The notes under the pieces are model-generated. The model was not told the DNA's origin. It saw nothing but the letters and a program-made list of their open reading frames with translations, and did not search any database. From the NCBI GenBank assembly GCA_030867875.1, contig JAOWCC010000569.1, positions 186,001 through 250,000 on the forward strand: a DNA stretch of 64,000 bases. Reading direction: 5' to 3'. The stretch is from Actinernus sp. WN-2022. Its lineage: Eukaryota; Cnidaria; Anthozoa; Actiniaria; Actinernidae. Positions 36,555 to 49,437 of this stretch are shown in pieces. Every line of letters starts with the position of its first letter. The first letter of the stretch is position 1. A program made the position numbers and the translations under genes.

Positions 36555-36865
36555 AATATAGAGGATATTACATGGCCGCTCGGAGATACGCATTTCATCT
36601 TTGAGAGTTGATGAAATATCTTACGAGTGAGCGCAGCGAACGAGTAAGATATTTCATCAACACGAGAAGATAAAATCCGTATCTCCAAATGGCCATGTAA
36701 TGTTCTGTTTAATATATACTTATCGATGAAATACCAGTTTCAATCTCTTACTAAAAAGGCTAGAAATCTTTGAAAGCAAGTCATATTTTCAAAAGTGATA
36801 TCTTCACGTGTGAAGATATCACTTTGTAGAAAGAAATATACACTGGTATTTCATCGGCGAAAATT
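36555..36865. repeat. nested inverted repeats
   Basis: An inner hairpin, TTGATGAAATATCTTACGAGTG against ACGAGTAAGATATTTCATCAA (36607-36661), lies inside arms TTACATGGCC...GGAGATACG and CGTATCTCC...GGCCATGTAA. A second hairpin, GATGAAATACCAGT against ACTGGTATTTCATC, follows to 36860. Related pieces occur at 46995-47105 and 49515-49580. Confidence 0.55.
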
Positions 36866-37223
36866 ATAAATATTTATCAAATTTTGTGCGGAAATGAAAG
36901 TTTAATCTGAGAAGAAATATACATATTTTGCTCTGTATAGCTCATTTGATTACCCCACTTAGTCATACTATAGCTTTACACAATTAAGCGCCCTTTACCG
37001 TTTGTTTCTGAAGTTACAAAGTTAGATGTTTCATTCAAAATTATTATGATAATTCCAAATCGGCTTTAATATTCGTGTTTGGTACACGCTGTTTCCTGTT
37101 TCACAGCATGTTAGGAATTTTGCAAAAGTCATTGTCTAGCTTAGGCTTAAGTGAATAGTATTAACTCTCAGTCTAAACTAAACACAAATGGCTTTAAATT
37201 TTAACCGGACTAGGTTCGTGGCC

Positions 37224-37505
37224 TATTGACTTTGTGGATGGCCGTATATTTGTCATTTTTAGATACATGTCATGTTATACGCCATACCATTCCGGTTTCT
37301 TGTATTATATATGTTCAACATATTGACTTTGTAGATGACCGTATAATTGTCATTTTTATTTAACATGTCATGTTATACGCCATACCATACGTTATACGCC
37401 ATACCATTCCGGTTTCTTGTATTATATATGTTCAACATATTGACTTTGTAGATGACCGTATAATTGTCATTTTTATTTAACATGTCATGCATGTTATACG
37501 CCATA
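37224..37505. repeat. tandem repeat of about 117 bp, 2-3 copies
   Basis: The block with ATTGACTTTGTAGATGACCG, GTCATTTTTATTTAACATGTCATG and TTATACGCCATACCATTCCGG is repeated in tandem, the last copy incomplete. It is non-coding. Confidence 0.7.
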
Positions 37506-38140
37506 CTAATAACCTATAGCTAATAGAATGGTTGCCCTTGCTAACCATTCACTATAAACTAGATAATTAAATTGTTATGGCTTACTAGCCGAATAGAACG
37601 GTTGCCGTGCATGCACTGCTAAATAATTGGGACAAAGATATTTATATATACTGATAATATTGTAAACTAGCTATAATTAAAGCAAGTGGTTGCCCTTTGC
37701 TCCCCTCCTGCGACTTTAACTGATGCTCAAACTACATACAATCTGTTCAACCATTTACTTGCAGTTAAGTTACGTGTCAGTTCTTGTTGCGGTATTTGGT
37801 ATAGATATCGATAACAGCCGGTTTCATGATATTCATACCGTACATTCGGGCAGAAATGTGCCAAATAAGCGCCCTGTCTCAAATTAGTGTCCCCTCAGCT
37901 GTGGGTCAAAAAGTAAAACTGGTCCTAAATCATTTTTTATGGTATATTATAACAATAGTATGGTGATTTTCTGTGCAGGGATTTCTTAAGCAGGTTTATA
38001 CTCCTTATATATCAATTATCAGCAGCTTTCCCTGGGGACCACCATGCACCGGGAACCGTGGGGTTTTTGTCCAAACGCCCATTCAAGTCTCATCAAATCC
38101 CCTCTGTCCTGATGTGTAAAGTAGTCCAATGATCTCTTCA

Positions 38141-38820
38141 GCTCTGTATAGTGCTGTATAGTGCAGTATAGTGCTTTATAGCGCTGTATACTGAGTACTG
38201 TATAGTGCAGTATAGTTCTGTGTAGTGCAGTACAGTGCTTTATAGTGCTGTGTAGTGCTGTATATATAGTGCTGTATAGTGCAGTACAGCGCTGTATAGC
38301 TCTGCATGAATAGTACTGTATAGCGCTGTATAGCTCTGTATAGTGCAGTAGAGTGCTGTATAGCTCTGTATAGTGCAGTAGAGCGCTATATAGCTCTGTA
38401 TAGTGCAGTAGAGCTCTGTATAGTGCAGTATAGCGCTGTATAGCGCATTACAGTACTGTATAGTGCAGTATATCTCTGTATAGTGCAGTATATCTCTGTA
38501 TAGTGCAGTAGAGCTCTGTATAGTGCAGTATAGCGCTGTATAGCGCATTACAGTATTGTATAGTTCTGTATAGTGCAGTATAGCGCTGTATAGCTCTGTA
38601 TAGTGCAGTATAGCGCTGTATAGTACTGTATAGTGCTGTATAGCGCATTACAGTACTGTATAGCGCTGTATAGTGCAGTATAGTGCTGTATAGCGCATTA
38701 CAGTACTGTATAGCGCTGTATAGTGCAGTATAGCGCTGTATAGTGCAGTATATCGCTGTATAGTGCAGTAGAGCGCTGTATAGTGCAGTAGAGCGCTGTA
38801 TAGCTCTGTATAGTGCATTA
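38141..38820. repeat. 10-bp-period minisatellite, array 1
   Basis: Ten-base units of the types TGTATAGTGC, AGTATAGCGC, TGTATAGCTC and AGTAGAGCGC follow each other in strict 10-bp register for nearly 700 bp. The period of 30 gives repetitive open frames on the minus strand (TALYR-type) that are not genes. Confidence 0.9.
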
Positions 38821-40395
38821 ATGTTCAAATTTCGTGCATTGTACAAAATCCAAGCATGTGATTGGCTAATGAGCGTGCATTATTGGTGACCACAGCACTC
38901 GACCCAGACCCTCTCTTACCTGGGGAAAGGGAGACCTAGTCCTTCGCTTAGTTACGTGTTTGGACGGCTTGGAAAACCTCATCGCATATTAAACAGTGAA
39001 AATGCAGACAATTACTAGAAAGGTAACGGCAGGATTGAACTCTGTTGCCTGTGTGACAGAAGATATATATTTTGAGGCGAACATTTGCATAATCGCTCGT
39101 TGGAAATGGCTGATTTGCGAGTGCTGGAAGTACAACTTTACAAGTCAACATGTGTCCGAGTGAACAAAGGTTTCTACAACACACTAGTAGTCTTACTTAA
39201 GAAATGGATTGTATTTCCGAGACCTTACTCTGTCAATAAGAGGAGAAAATTAAGCGAGAATTCAGTGGATGGTTCGAAAACCCAGGATATTTGATTTGGA
39301 AAATGTTTGCATCGGAGCCGAGCACATGGCCGGAGGCCGGTTTCGAGTCAAGATTTCAATTCACTCACTGCCACTGGAATCTGCAGGTTAGTTATTTTCG
39401 AATGAAAGAAACTATTAAAGAAAGCAGACTATCTAGGAGTTAAGCCGGCTAAATAATTGATATTTGAATACATGGCTCCAAGAGAAACGTTTTCGAGTTA
39501 AATGTACAATCATACTATTCGCCTCACATTATGTTTTCAGGCAAACATTTGCATAATCGTTCGTTAGAAATGGCTGATATGCAAGTGCTGGAAGTACAAC
39601 AACCGAACAAGTCAACATGTGTCTGAGTAAACAAAAGTTTCTACAACACTCTAGCAGTCCAAACTGAAGAAATGGATTTTATTTCCGGCGAGACCTTACT
39701 CTGTCAATAAGAGGAGACAATGAAGCGACAATTCAGTGGAAGGTTCGAAAACCTAGGATATTTTTATTTGGAAAATGTTTGCATCAGAGCCGAGCACATG
39801 GAGGCCGGTTTCAAGATTTCAATTCACTGGAATCTGCAGGTTAGTTATTTTCGAATGAAAGAAACTATTAAAGAAAGTAGACTATCTAGGAGTTAAGCCG
39901 GCTAAATACTCGATATTTTAATACATGGCTCCAAGAGAAACTTTTTCGAGTTAAATGTACAAACATGTACTCGCAAGGCGTCAACTAAACTGACCGAACG
40001 CCAAAGTAAATTATTCTTTGCAAAGTTATCTACTTCTGTTTTTATTCATTGTCTATTGAAATGACTTTTCTTTGTGGAGATATTTACCGTAAAATGATTT
40101 AATTCATGCGAAATATTTGACTTCTTTATGAAATTGTTATTGACAACTGATTTCAATTGAAATTCACGGCTGACAGTGCACTCAGTTTGAATATTAAAAG
40201 GGTTAGAGACTTTATGTTTGTACTTTATCGGCAAAATACAGTCACTTGCTGACTGTACGATGAACTCAAAATTTCTTCATACTGCATTCGGCCTTCGGCC
40301 TCATGCAGTATTCATTATTTATCGTTCATCGTACAGTCAGCACGTGCCTGTATTTGTCGATAAAGAACTCACAAGCAGTCTCTAACCCTTACGTA
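38821..40395. repeat. tandem duplication of about 3.4 kb, unit 1 (non-satellite part)
   Basis: The sequence from TTAATGTTCAAATTTCGTGC to about CACAAGCAGTCTCTAACCC is repeated at 42188-43776. Within the unit there is a further internal duplication of about 465 bp (AACATTTGCATAATCG at 39081 and 39543). The short frame 38948-39184 is present in both units but shows no domain and no splice sites, so I do not call it. Confidence 0.85.
40198..40391. mobile_element. MITE in unit 1 (copy at 43577-43769)
   Basis: AGGGTTAGAGACT and AGTCTCTAACCCT form the inverse ends. Inner arms CTGACTGTACGATGAAC and GTTCATCGTACAGTCAG flank a small GCATTCGGCCTTCGGCCTCATGC hairpin. Both duplication units carry it, so it predates the duplication. 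Confidence 0.7.
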
Positions 40396-42187
40396 GAGCG
40401 CTGTATAGCTCTGTATAGTGCAGTAGAGCACTGTATAGCTCTGCATGTATTTAACAAATAAAGAAGCCTTAGCCATGTTTTAAACAGTACATAAAACACG
40501 ATGGGCATTTGAGAACATGAGAGAAATGTCAAAGCACAGGCCGAAGGCGCGTGCTTTTAACATTTCTAGAGTGTTCTCAAATGACCAGAGTGTTTTATGG
40601 TAGTATAAAACATGGATTTAAGGCTTCTTTACCTGTTTTATAATATAGATTTACGCGCGCGATGAAAGGAAACCGCCAGTTGAAAACTATATAACACGGC
40701 TAACCATGTTATATACTCTGATAAAACATGGCTTCTTAGCCAATCAGAGCGCGCGTACTATCGTATCTATATTATAAAGTGCAGTAGAGCGCTGTATAGC
40801 TCTGCATGTATAGTGCAGTAGAGCGCTGTATAGCTCTGCATAGTGCAGTAGAGCGCTGTATAGCTCTGTATAGTGCAGTAGAGCGCTGTATAGTGCAGTA
40901 TAGCTCTTTATAGTGCAGTCAAGGTAATAAAGCGCTGTATAGCTCTGTATAGTGCAGTATAGCGCTGTATAGCGCATTACAGTACTGTATAGCTCTGTAT
41001 AGTGCAGTAGAGCGCTGTATAGTGCAGTCGAGCGCTGTATAGCTCTGTATGTATAGTGCAGTAGAGCGCTGTATAGCTCTGTGTAGTGCAGTAGAGCGCT
41101 GTATAGCTCTATATAGTGCAGTAGAGCGCTGTATAGCTCTGTATAGTGCAGTATACATGTAGCTCTGTATAGTGCAGTAAAGCGCTGTATAGCTCTGTAT
41201 AGTGCAGTAGAGCGCTGTATAGCTCTGTATAGTGCAGTAGAGCGCTGTATAACTCTGTATAGTGCAGTATAGCTCTGTATAGCTCAGTATAGTGCAGTAG
41301 AGCGCTGTATAGCTCTGTATAGTGCAGTAGAGCGCTGTATAGCTCTGTATAGTGCAGTAGAGCGCTGTATAGCTGTGTATAGTGCAGCAGAGCGCTGTAT
41401 AGCTCTGTATAGTGCTGTATAGCGCATTACAGTACTGTATAGCTCTGTATAGTGCAGTAGAGCGCTGTATAGCGCATTACAGTACTGTATAGCTCTGTAT
41501 AGTGCTGTATAGTGCAGTATATCGCTGTATAGTGCAGTATAGCGCTGTATAGTGCAGTAGAGCGCTGTATAGCTCTGCATGTATAGTGCAGTATAGCGCT
41601 GTATAGTGCAGTAGAGCGCTGTATAGCTCTGCATGTATAGTGCAGTAGAGCGCTGTATAGTGCAGTATAGCGCTGCATGTATAGCTCTGTATAGTTCAGT
41701 ATAGCGCTGTATAGTAGTGTATATATAGTGCAGTATAGTTCTGAATAGCTCTGTATAGTGCAGTATAGCGCTGTATATTATCGTATGATGCAGTATAGCT
41801 CTGTATAGTGCAGTAGAACGCTGTATAGCTCTGCATGTATAGTGCAGTAGAGCGCTGTATAGCTCTATATAGTGCAGTAGAGCGCTGTATAGTGCAGTAG
41901 AGCGCTGTATAGCTCTGTATAGTGCAGTAGAGCGCTGTATAACTCTGTATAGTGCAGTATAGCTCTGTATAGCTCTGTATAGTGCAGTAGAGCGCTGTAT
42001 AGCTCTATATAGTGCAGTAGAGCGCTGTATAGCTCTATATAGTGCAGTAGAGCGCAGTAGAGCGCTGTATAGTGCAGTATAGCGCTGTATAGCTCTGTAT
42101 AGTGCAGTATAGCTCTGTATAGTGCAGTATAGCGCTGTATAGCGCATTACAGTACTGTATAGCTCTGTATAGTGCAGTATAGCGCTT
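40396..42187. repeat. 10-bp-period minisatellite, array 2, interrupted
   Basis: Same 10-bp unit types as array 1, about 1.4 kb in total, dominated by the 30-bp combination TGTATAGCTC/TGTATAGTGC/AGTAGAGCGC. It is split at 40450-40776 by two adjacent foldback elements. Confidence 0.9.
40450..40776. mobile_element. two adjacent foldback elements inserted in the minisatellite
   Basis: The first (about 40450-40640) has TTAACAAATAAAGAAGCCTTA at one end and TAAGGCTTCTTTACCTGTTTTA-like sequence at the other. The second (about 40639-40776) has TATAATATAGATTTACGCGCGC against GCGCGCGTACTATCG...TATATTATA. Minisatellite sequence resumes immediately on both sides. A matching scrap of the first sits at 43777-43806, at the far edge of duplication unit 2. 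Confidence 0.65.
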
Positions 42188-43776
42188 TAATGTTCAAATT
42201 TCGTGCATTGTACAAAATCCAAGCATGCGATTGGCTAATGAGCGTGCATTATTGGTGACCACAGCACTCGACCCAGACCCTCTCTTACCTAGGGAAAGGG
42301 AGACCTAGTCCTTCGCTTAGTTACGTGTTTGGACGGCTTGGAAAACCTCATCGCATATTAAACAGTGAAAATGCAGACAATTACTAGAAAGGTAACGGCA
42401 GGATTGAACTCTGTTGCCTGTGTGACAGAAGATATATATTTTGAGGCGAACATTTGCATAATCGCTCGTTGGAAATGGCTGATTTGCGAGTGCTGGAAGT
42501 ACAACTTTACAAGTCAACATGTGTCCGAGTGAACAAAGGTTTCTACAACACTCTAGTAGTCTTACTAAGAAATGGATTGTATTTCCGAGACCTTACTCTG
42601 TCAATAAGACGAGAAAATTAAGCGAGAATTCAGTGGATGGTTCGAAAACCAAGGATATTTGATTTGGAAAATGTTTGCATCGGAGCCGAGCACATGGCCG
42701 GAGGTCGGTTTCGAGTCAAGATTTCAATTCACTGCCCCACTGGAATCTGCAGGTTAGTTATTTTCGAATGAAAGAAACTATTAAAGAAAGCAGACTATCT
42801 AGGAGTTAAGCCGGCTAAATAATTGATATTTGAATACATGGCTCCAAGAGAAACGTTTTCGAGTTAAATGTACAATCATACTATTCGCCTCACATTATGT
42901 TTTCAGAAATTCAGGCAAACATTTGCATAATCGTTCGCCGGTTAGAAATGGCTGATATGAAAGCGCTGGAAGTACAACAACTAACAAGTCAACATGTGTC
43001 TGAGTAAACAAAAGTTTCTACAACACTCTAGCAGTCCAAACTGAAGAAATGGATTTTATTTCCGGCGAGACCTTACTCTGTCAATAAGAGGAGACAATGA
43101 AGCGACAATTCAGTGGAAGGTTCGAAAACCTAGGATATTTTTATTTGGAAAATGTTTGCTTCAGAGCCGAGCACATGAAGGCCGGTTTCAAGATTTCAAT
43201 TCACTGGAATCTGCAGGTTAGTTATTTTCGAATGAAAGAAACTATTAAAGAAAGTAGACTATCTAGGAGTTAAGCCGGCTAAATACTCAATATTTTAATA
43301 CATGGCTCCAAGAGAAACGTTTTCAGTCGAGTTAAATGTACAAACATGTACTCGCAAGTCGTCAACTAAACTGACCGAACGCCAAAGTAAATTATTCTTG
43401 GCAAAGTTATCTACTTCTGTTTTTATTCATTGTCTATTGAAATGACTTTTCTTTGTGGAGATATTTACCGTAAAATGATTTAATTCATGCGAAATATTGG
43501 ACTTCTTTATGAAATTGTTATTGACAACTGATTTCAATTGAAATTCACGGCTGACAGTGCACTCAGTTTGAATATTAAAAGGGTTAGAGACTTTATGTTT
43601 GTGTTTTATCGGAAAAATACAGTCACTTGCTGACTGTACGATGAACTCAAAATGTCTTCATACTGCATTCGGCCTTCGGCCTCATGCAGTATTCATTATT
43701 TTTCGTTCATCGTACAGTCAGCGCGTGCCTGTATTTGTCGATAAAGAACTCACAAGCAGTATCTAACCCTTACATA
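42188..43776. repeat. tandem duplication of about 3.4 kb, unit 2
   Basis: Near-identical to 38821-40395 in the same orientation, with small indels. It includes the internal 465-bp duplication and the MITE at 43577-43769. No coding region is supported. Confidence 0.85.
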
Positions 43777-43806
43777 AAACATGGCTAAGGCTTCTTTATT
43801 TGTTAA

Positions 43807-46800
43807 ATATAAATGGGCAACATACATGTGGCCTTCTAACACACTTGAATAATACTGTGTTTAGTTATGTTTTCTGACAATTACAATATAACAGTATTAC
43901 AGCTAGGATTTTTTATTCCTTTAATCCAACTAATATACCTTTACTTCCAATATCACAACTAGAAAAGTTCAAAAGCTAAATGGGGGTAGCTCATTTATGA
44001 AGGAAGTCTGAGTTCATGACTACAATTGCATCCTCTTGTTGGCTGGCACAAATAATGGTTCAAGCCTGTCTTGGTTAATAATTAAAGACGACATTTTGTT
44101 GTATATATTGTTACTGTAAAGAAATACTAGACTTCAACTAAGGAAAGGGGTTGAACTGAAACAAATCGGTAGACCTAGGAAGGGGTAGGGTTATACAAAT
44201 GTAACAAATACATACATATATACATACATTCATATATATATGAATGTTTTTTATAACTCTGCATAAAGTATTGGAAAAGTACAAAAGGCTTCATAAGCAT
44301 GGACGGGTGGAACTAAGGAGGGAGAGGGTGGTTCTCATAGAGTGCTAAGTTTTTTAAATTATATTAATATATTATACAAATTAAAAATAGTATAATATTT
44401 TCTTAACAAAATCATTAACAACAACCTGTTTATGAGATATACTTTGTTCCTTTGTTCTTTGCGTAAGGAAAATCGTTTTTTACATTCACTTTGTTTTACC
44501 GTTTTTATAGCCTGCAGGAAAGGCGTTTTGAGGAGAGACAGCGAACAAAAAAGTACTTTTAATAGCGAGTGTAGCGACGGCCTTTTTCCACCGAGGGCCT
44601 GTTTCGCAGGCTACGTTTTTATAGCACTTAGGGTATTTATTAAGCTTACCTTTCATATTTGAGAAGATCCCCTCAATCGCTCTGATTACAAGGTCTTATA
44701 ATTTTTAATTAGGAAACCTTTCAACTTGCAGCTTTTCGATTGCATGATGTCCGGAAACTTAACGCAAAAATGTCTCAAAGGTGTAAACGAACAAGTACTG
44801 AATTGCACTGATCAGGAAACCAGAGTTTCCGAGATTTTTTTAACCCTTATTCGGCTCCAGCGGTAAGAAAAATCTAGGTAATTTTAAGAATACTAAAAAT
44901 CCCACTATCCGTGCAAAAGCCTGTGCTGAATTCGTAATCTACCGCGAAAATGAAACGTGACCTCCCTTTATTACTCGGGCTGCCTGTGGCAGCGCCGAGT
45001 CTTAAAATGCAAGTCGTTATTTTTATTTTTTTTAATCCATGTCAGACGGCTTCTGCGCATGCGTTAAAGGTCAAATTCAAACCAATCAGATTGCACTGTG
45101 CTGGTCACGCAACAATCGCCAGGTTAAATGTATTTACATAAGTGAATACAGTAAATCAAAATGGTCGACCCGCGAGGGCGAAAGCCTTCCAACAGGCTCA
45201 GGATATTTCAACTGGCGCTCTTGTTGACCATAAAAATACATGAACAACCAGGAGTCGGAATACATTCGATCAGCGCTGTTTGGACAGATCCAATGTACAT
45301 TTAGAAACGTAAGCGAAATACAATATCCAAACACGTTTGGATATCAACGGGTATCGAATTATCATCAAAGGTTAGATCTCGTCAGGCGCGCTCAGATAAG
45401 AAAGTTCAAAGCTCTCAGACAAGGCGAGACAAGGAGATATCACTTTCAATGAGTCATTGTCGGAAATCTATTCCATCGTGGGCGGTCTTGTACAGCTAAG
45501 GCATGTTTTACGACAGAATAACCAGAGTCTTTCTACTGGATTGAGAGCTCGAGACATTATACATGTCGGCTAATATGGGGAAAACTGAAACAAAAAATGA
45601 ACTTTGACGGCAGAAACCCTCAATTGAGCCATGCGAAATAGTTACATGATCCGCTAAGATTTTTACAAATCTTAGTTAAGCAGATGTTTTCAGTGTATGC
45701 CAACTGAAATGCGGCAACTACACGAACAAGAAGCATGAACTGCCAGCAAAGAGAGAGGAAAAAGTATTTGAAATGCACAGCGCTAGCTGAAATAGGGCAT
45801 ATATATAATATCTGAGACGTTAAATTACGTTACTGTGAAGAGGATCAAAATTCAAGTTTTGTAGCTTCAGACTGTCTTCTGCCGTGACTCGTGAGAGAAA
45901 TTGGAAAAGATCTAGCTGTTTCATTCAGACACTGGCAAATTTATTGAAAGCTACGGGCTTACTTTATGAGATTATTATTCATTGTGGAATGAAAGGAAAC
46001 AGGTTAGCTGAAAGTTAAGTTCGAGGTAGGCTTCGACTTTCATTCCGATTCAGTGCATATGTGCACGAAGGTGGGTGCTGTCAACATCACTACCAAAAGA
46101 TCCAAAACGAAAGTTCAGTTACGTAAGTACTGTAAGTAAACTCTTTTTGATTTGAATAAATTTCCTCTCAGTTTGTCTGTTAATGTACTTTTTCTTCTAA
46201 TTATCGCTTTATTTAACATCTGTGATTTAGAGTATGCGTACCTCAGAATAAATTATTTGAAAGGTCAACTGAATTCTTGTGTCGATAAGCGCAAATGTTT
46301 TTTGTGAAACAGTCTGTGTATATGAGAAGCGGCTTAATAGAAGAGCTTTCTCATTTATAGGAATTACAATTTTTTTTCTTGCTATGAAATTTATGTTTCA
46401 TTTCACATTTATTCATACAGTTTTAGCCGGACATTTCCTCGAGTTTTTGATCTATTGTCAATCAAATTCAAAGTCTGAATATGTCATTGTATTGCATTTA
46501 TACACTTGAATTGCCAGTATTCTGTTGTTCGAATCCTGCGTTATCATAGTCATGCCATAAAAGCGATTAATAGACCAGTCTGTTTTTTTGACGTTCTCAC
46601 TGGCGAATTAAAGCACGACTTGATACTAAGAGGATTTCAAATGAAAGTGTATTTCATCTTCAATCTCATGTGGCCCGAGTGAAAGCCCAGATGGGCTCTT
46701 GTTATGGTAATATCACGTGGTTTCTTGAATTACGTCATTACAGTTGTGAAAATTTTACTAAGTCCACCATCTTGGATTGGGCGCGCAAGGCCTCATGGTA

Positions 46801-47282
46801 AAGTTGCTTATTGATCTGAACTGGGACCCGCGTCAACGCCACAGATAATTTTACGTGTGGATATCGCCTCAGCTAAATCAGCGATGTCACGATATCCACG
46901 TCTGGCGATATTCAGCGATGGCGCGTCACGCGCTTACCCGTCACGCTTCAAACAACCGGGCCCAGGTCCAAGTATTGTTTATAGAATAAATAAAATAAGA
47001 CATGGACGCTTGGAGATATGGAATTGATCTTCTCGTGTTCAACTCGACATCCAGTTCAACACTGACTCGAAGATAATATCTCCGCGCGCCATGTATTATT
47101 CTCTGTTGTTCACATATGAGGTATTACATGATTCGGCACTTGTAGTACACGTTTTGGCATGCACTGGTGTTTAGCATAAATACAGCTGCTCTCAGGCAAT
47201 CAAATTCGAGAACTCGTTGCATGTATCTTATTACACGTGAAATATACAGAGTTTCCAATAGCTCACTGTAATAGGCTTTTAG
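43807..47282. other. intergenic DNA, no gene recognised
   Basis: Contains an inverted-repeat element at about 44507-44612 (TAGCCTGCAGGAAAGGCG against GGGCCTGTTTCGCAGGCTA), an AT microsatellite-like block at 44213-44246 and a related foldback piece at 46995-47105. Open frames (44432-44662, 44950-45141, 45240-45452, 46279-46509) have no domains. I searched this block for a signal-peptide exon for the second knottin cassette and did not find a convincing one. Confidence 0.45.
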
Positions 47283-47516
47283 CTCGGACCCACTAACCCT
47301 AATAACTCGTGTTCTGCGCTTGCGCACATCCACGAGTTAAAAACGATTTACAAAAGAGCCGTGCCTACTAACTATAATCTAAGGATAATGATAAGATTCA
47401 TAGCACTGCTAATATAAATACTAGATAGTACATGTATGGCCATAATATAAGGAAACTATACATGTTAGAGTAAAATATTTACTAATAAATGATCGTGGTT
47501 TTTTTTATTTGATCAG

Positions 47517-48645
47517 ATCTTTCTCCATAAACGACGCGCCTGTATTGGCCTATATGGATATCGTTGCAATAATGATGATAGAAACTGCTGCAGAGAGGGC
47601 GACCCGGTTACCGGAACAATGCGACAATGTGCTAACATTGGCACACTCTCCGTCCCGTAAGTTTTCAAATCAAAACGAAACGTTCTTGTTAGTAACATGA
47701 CAACTTATCATAGCCTCGTCGTTTGACTTGTTCGTTCGTTCGTTCGTTCGTTCGTGTACGCAGTTGTCTTTGTTAGGGGGGAGTGGGGTAGGGAGTTAAA
47801 AGAGATCTTTTACAAATCTGATAAATCCCTGGGTGAGAGTTTGATCGAGAAATGAACAGCTGGCCTGAAAGCGAAGCATCGCGGACAGCTCATCGCTTAG
47901 CCAAGGGCAATAGCCTCCTCTTCCCATGTTCCTCTCTTGTAACTAAAGGCTTGACACATTTATTATCCTTACAGGGGCTATGTCATGGTACTGCGCATGT
48001 ATCGAGTAATCGCTCGTTTAGTGGCTGTTAATTGGATAACAAACAGTTAAACTTCCCTCCCTCAATGCTTGATTGAAAGGATTTTCAATATTTTCCCTGG
48101 AGACTGTTTATATACACTGTTTGTTAGTCATTTTTGCATATTTGCTTTGATTTTAAGCATCCCACATGGCCGAGAGGTTCGTTAGGTCATATCAAAATAT
48201 TCCGGCCCGGAAAAATTCATGTAAAGTCTTACCGTGACACAGCCCCTTTACAATTGAGGAAAACTGTCATTTTCCTGTCTTCTTTGGCAGATCACATGAA
48301 ACCCGCTTTGCAAGTAACCTGTTTCAGCCAATAGAATCGTGCAAAAAATATTATATTTAATGGTGTTAATCAGTAGGCATGGACCATTTTTAGGGGGGTG
48401 GTAAGGGGGATGTTATGGTGAGCTTGGCTGGGCCATATAAAAAATCATGCAAAGACCCAAAGCACCAAGTGCGAAACGAATTAATACAGACCTAGAACGA
48501 AAATGTTTGCGAGGGAATTTGTACCCAACCCCACCCCTCAAGCATTTAATGGCTCCATCCTTCATTCCATTGTATAGTCGTGTTTGTGGTTATGATTGAT
48601 TACGCTGTTTTATATTTCAGGAAATATCAGTGCCTGAAGGCTTAA
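47517..48645 (+). CDS. second knottin-like cassette (two exons, no signal-peptide exon seen)
   Basis: Exon B' (47517-47656) follows T-rich sequence and GATCAG, and ends CCC|GTAAGT with two bases over. Exon C' (48621-48645) follows TATATTTCAG, completes the codon, adds a cysteine and stops. AATAAA lies at 48876-48881. The encoded domain keeps the Lys-Arg processing site before the first cysteine and the same C-x7-C-x6-C-C-x12-C-x12-C spacing as the first locus, while many other residues differ. Framework conservation with divergence between cysteines suggests the copy was under constraint after duplication. No own start exon is found in the window. It may be a partial duplicate, an alternative cassette spliced to the exon at 30764, or use an exon I did not recognise. 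Possible toxin or defence peptide; function not shown. Confidence 0.55.
47973..48247. mobile_element. MITE present only in duplication copy 2
   Basis: The ends AGGGGCTATGTCA and TGACACAGCCCCT are roughly inverse, and TTAC flanks it on both sides. Copy 1 reads straight through the equivalent point (34800-34812, ATCCTTATATTTGAG). Confidence 0.7.
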
Positions 48646-49172
48646 ATACAAAAACAGGAAACTCATGTTCTACACGCAGCTGTTACGAGTCAGGAAAAAG
48701 TGAGAAACACGTTTAACGCAACTACAGTGTGCTTAGTTTGCACAAATTGTACTTTACACGAGTTAAACACATTAGTTAGATATGCGTACCCACCAAGCAC
48801 ATTCTGAGGAAGTTGAAATGGAGCTTGCTCAAAGCGGATTGTTAATGACCTCCAATGCTAAGGATTGTACGAAACAATAAATGGTTGAGTTTTCTGGACA
48901 TGTGATCAAGTCTTACTTCCTTGGTTTGCTTTGTAGCTCTGGCTGCTAAAGCATCAGTTCAGAATCGCGGTCTTTTTTGCTCCCCAAAGTGGAGAGTATA
49001 CACCAAAATAGAAAACCTAGCTTTCCAATGTAGAACTCGTATATACAAGATTAACTGTATCAGACTGCATGACATTGTATTTAATAAAATATCCACACGT
49101 ACCCGGTTTTCCTTTTTGGTTGGACCCCTCCACCTCGTTTAAACGGTTCAGACACACGCTGCAATACTGCGC

Positions 49173-49437
49173 ACAATATTGCCAGCAATTGTTGTTCACA
49201 CGGTACAATTTCTTGCGCGCAATGTTGCCGAAGTAGAACTCGATCCAACTTCTGCAACATTGCCAGCAATTGTTGTTCACACGGTGCAATTTCTTGCGCG
49301 CAATGTTGCCGAAGTAGAACTCGATCCAACTTCTGCAACATTGCCAGCAATTGTTGTTCACCCGGTGCAATTTCTTGCGCGCAATGTTGCCGAAGTAGAA
49401 CTCGACCTACGTCTGCAACATTGCCGGCAATTAATGT
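49173..49437. repeat. 81-bp minisatellite, about 3 units
   Basis: Same unit as at 36013-36440 with about three copies against five. Overlapping open frames on both strands are by-products of the array. Confidence 0.85.

Noticed and set aside
38948..39184. 78-codon frame repeated at 42317-42520
   Set aside because: Conserved only because the surrounding 3.4-kb unit is duplicated; no signal peptide, domain or splice sites.
38240..42147. Long minus-strand frames rich in ALYRAIQRS/ALYSALLHY repeats
   Set aside because: They exist only because a 10-bp satellite read three times gives a 30-bp stop-free period; no start context, domain or splice signal.
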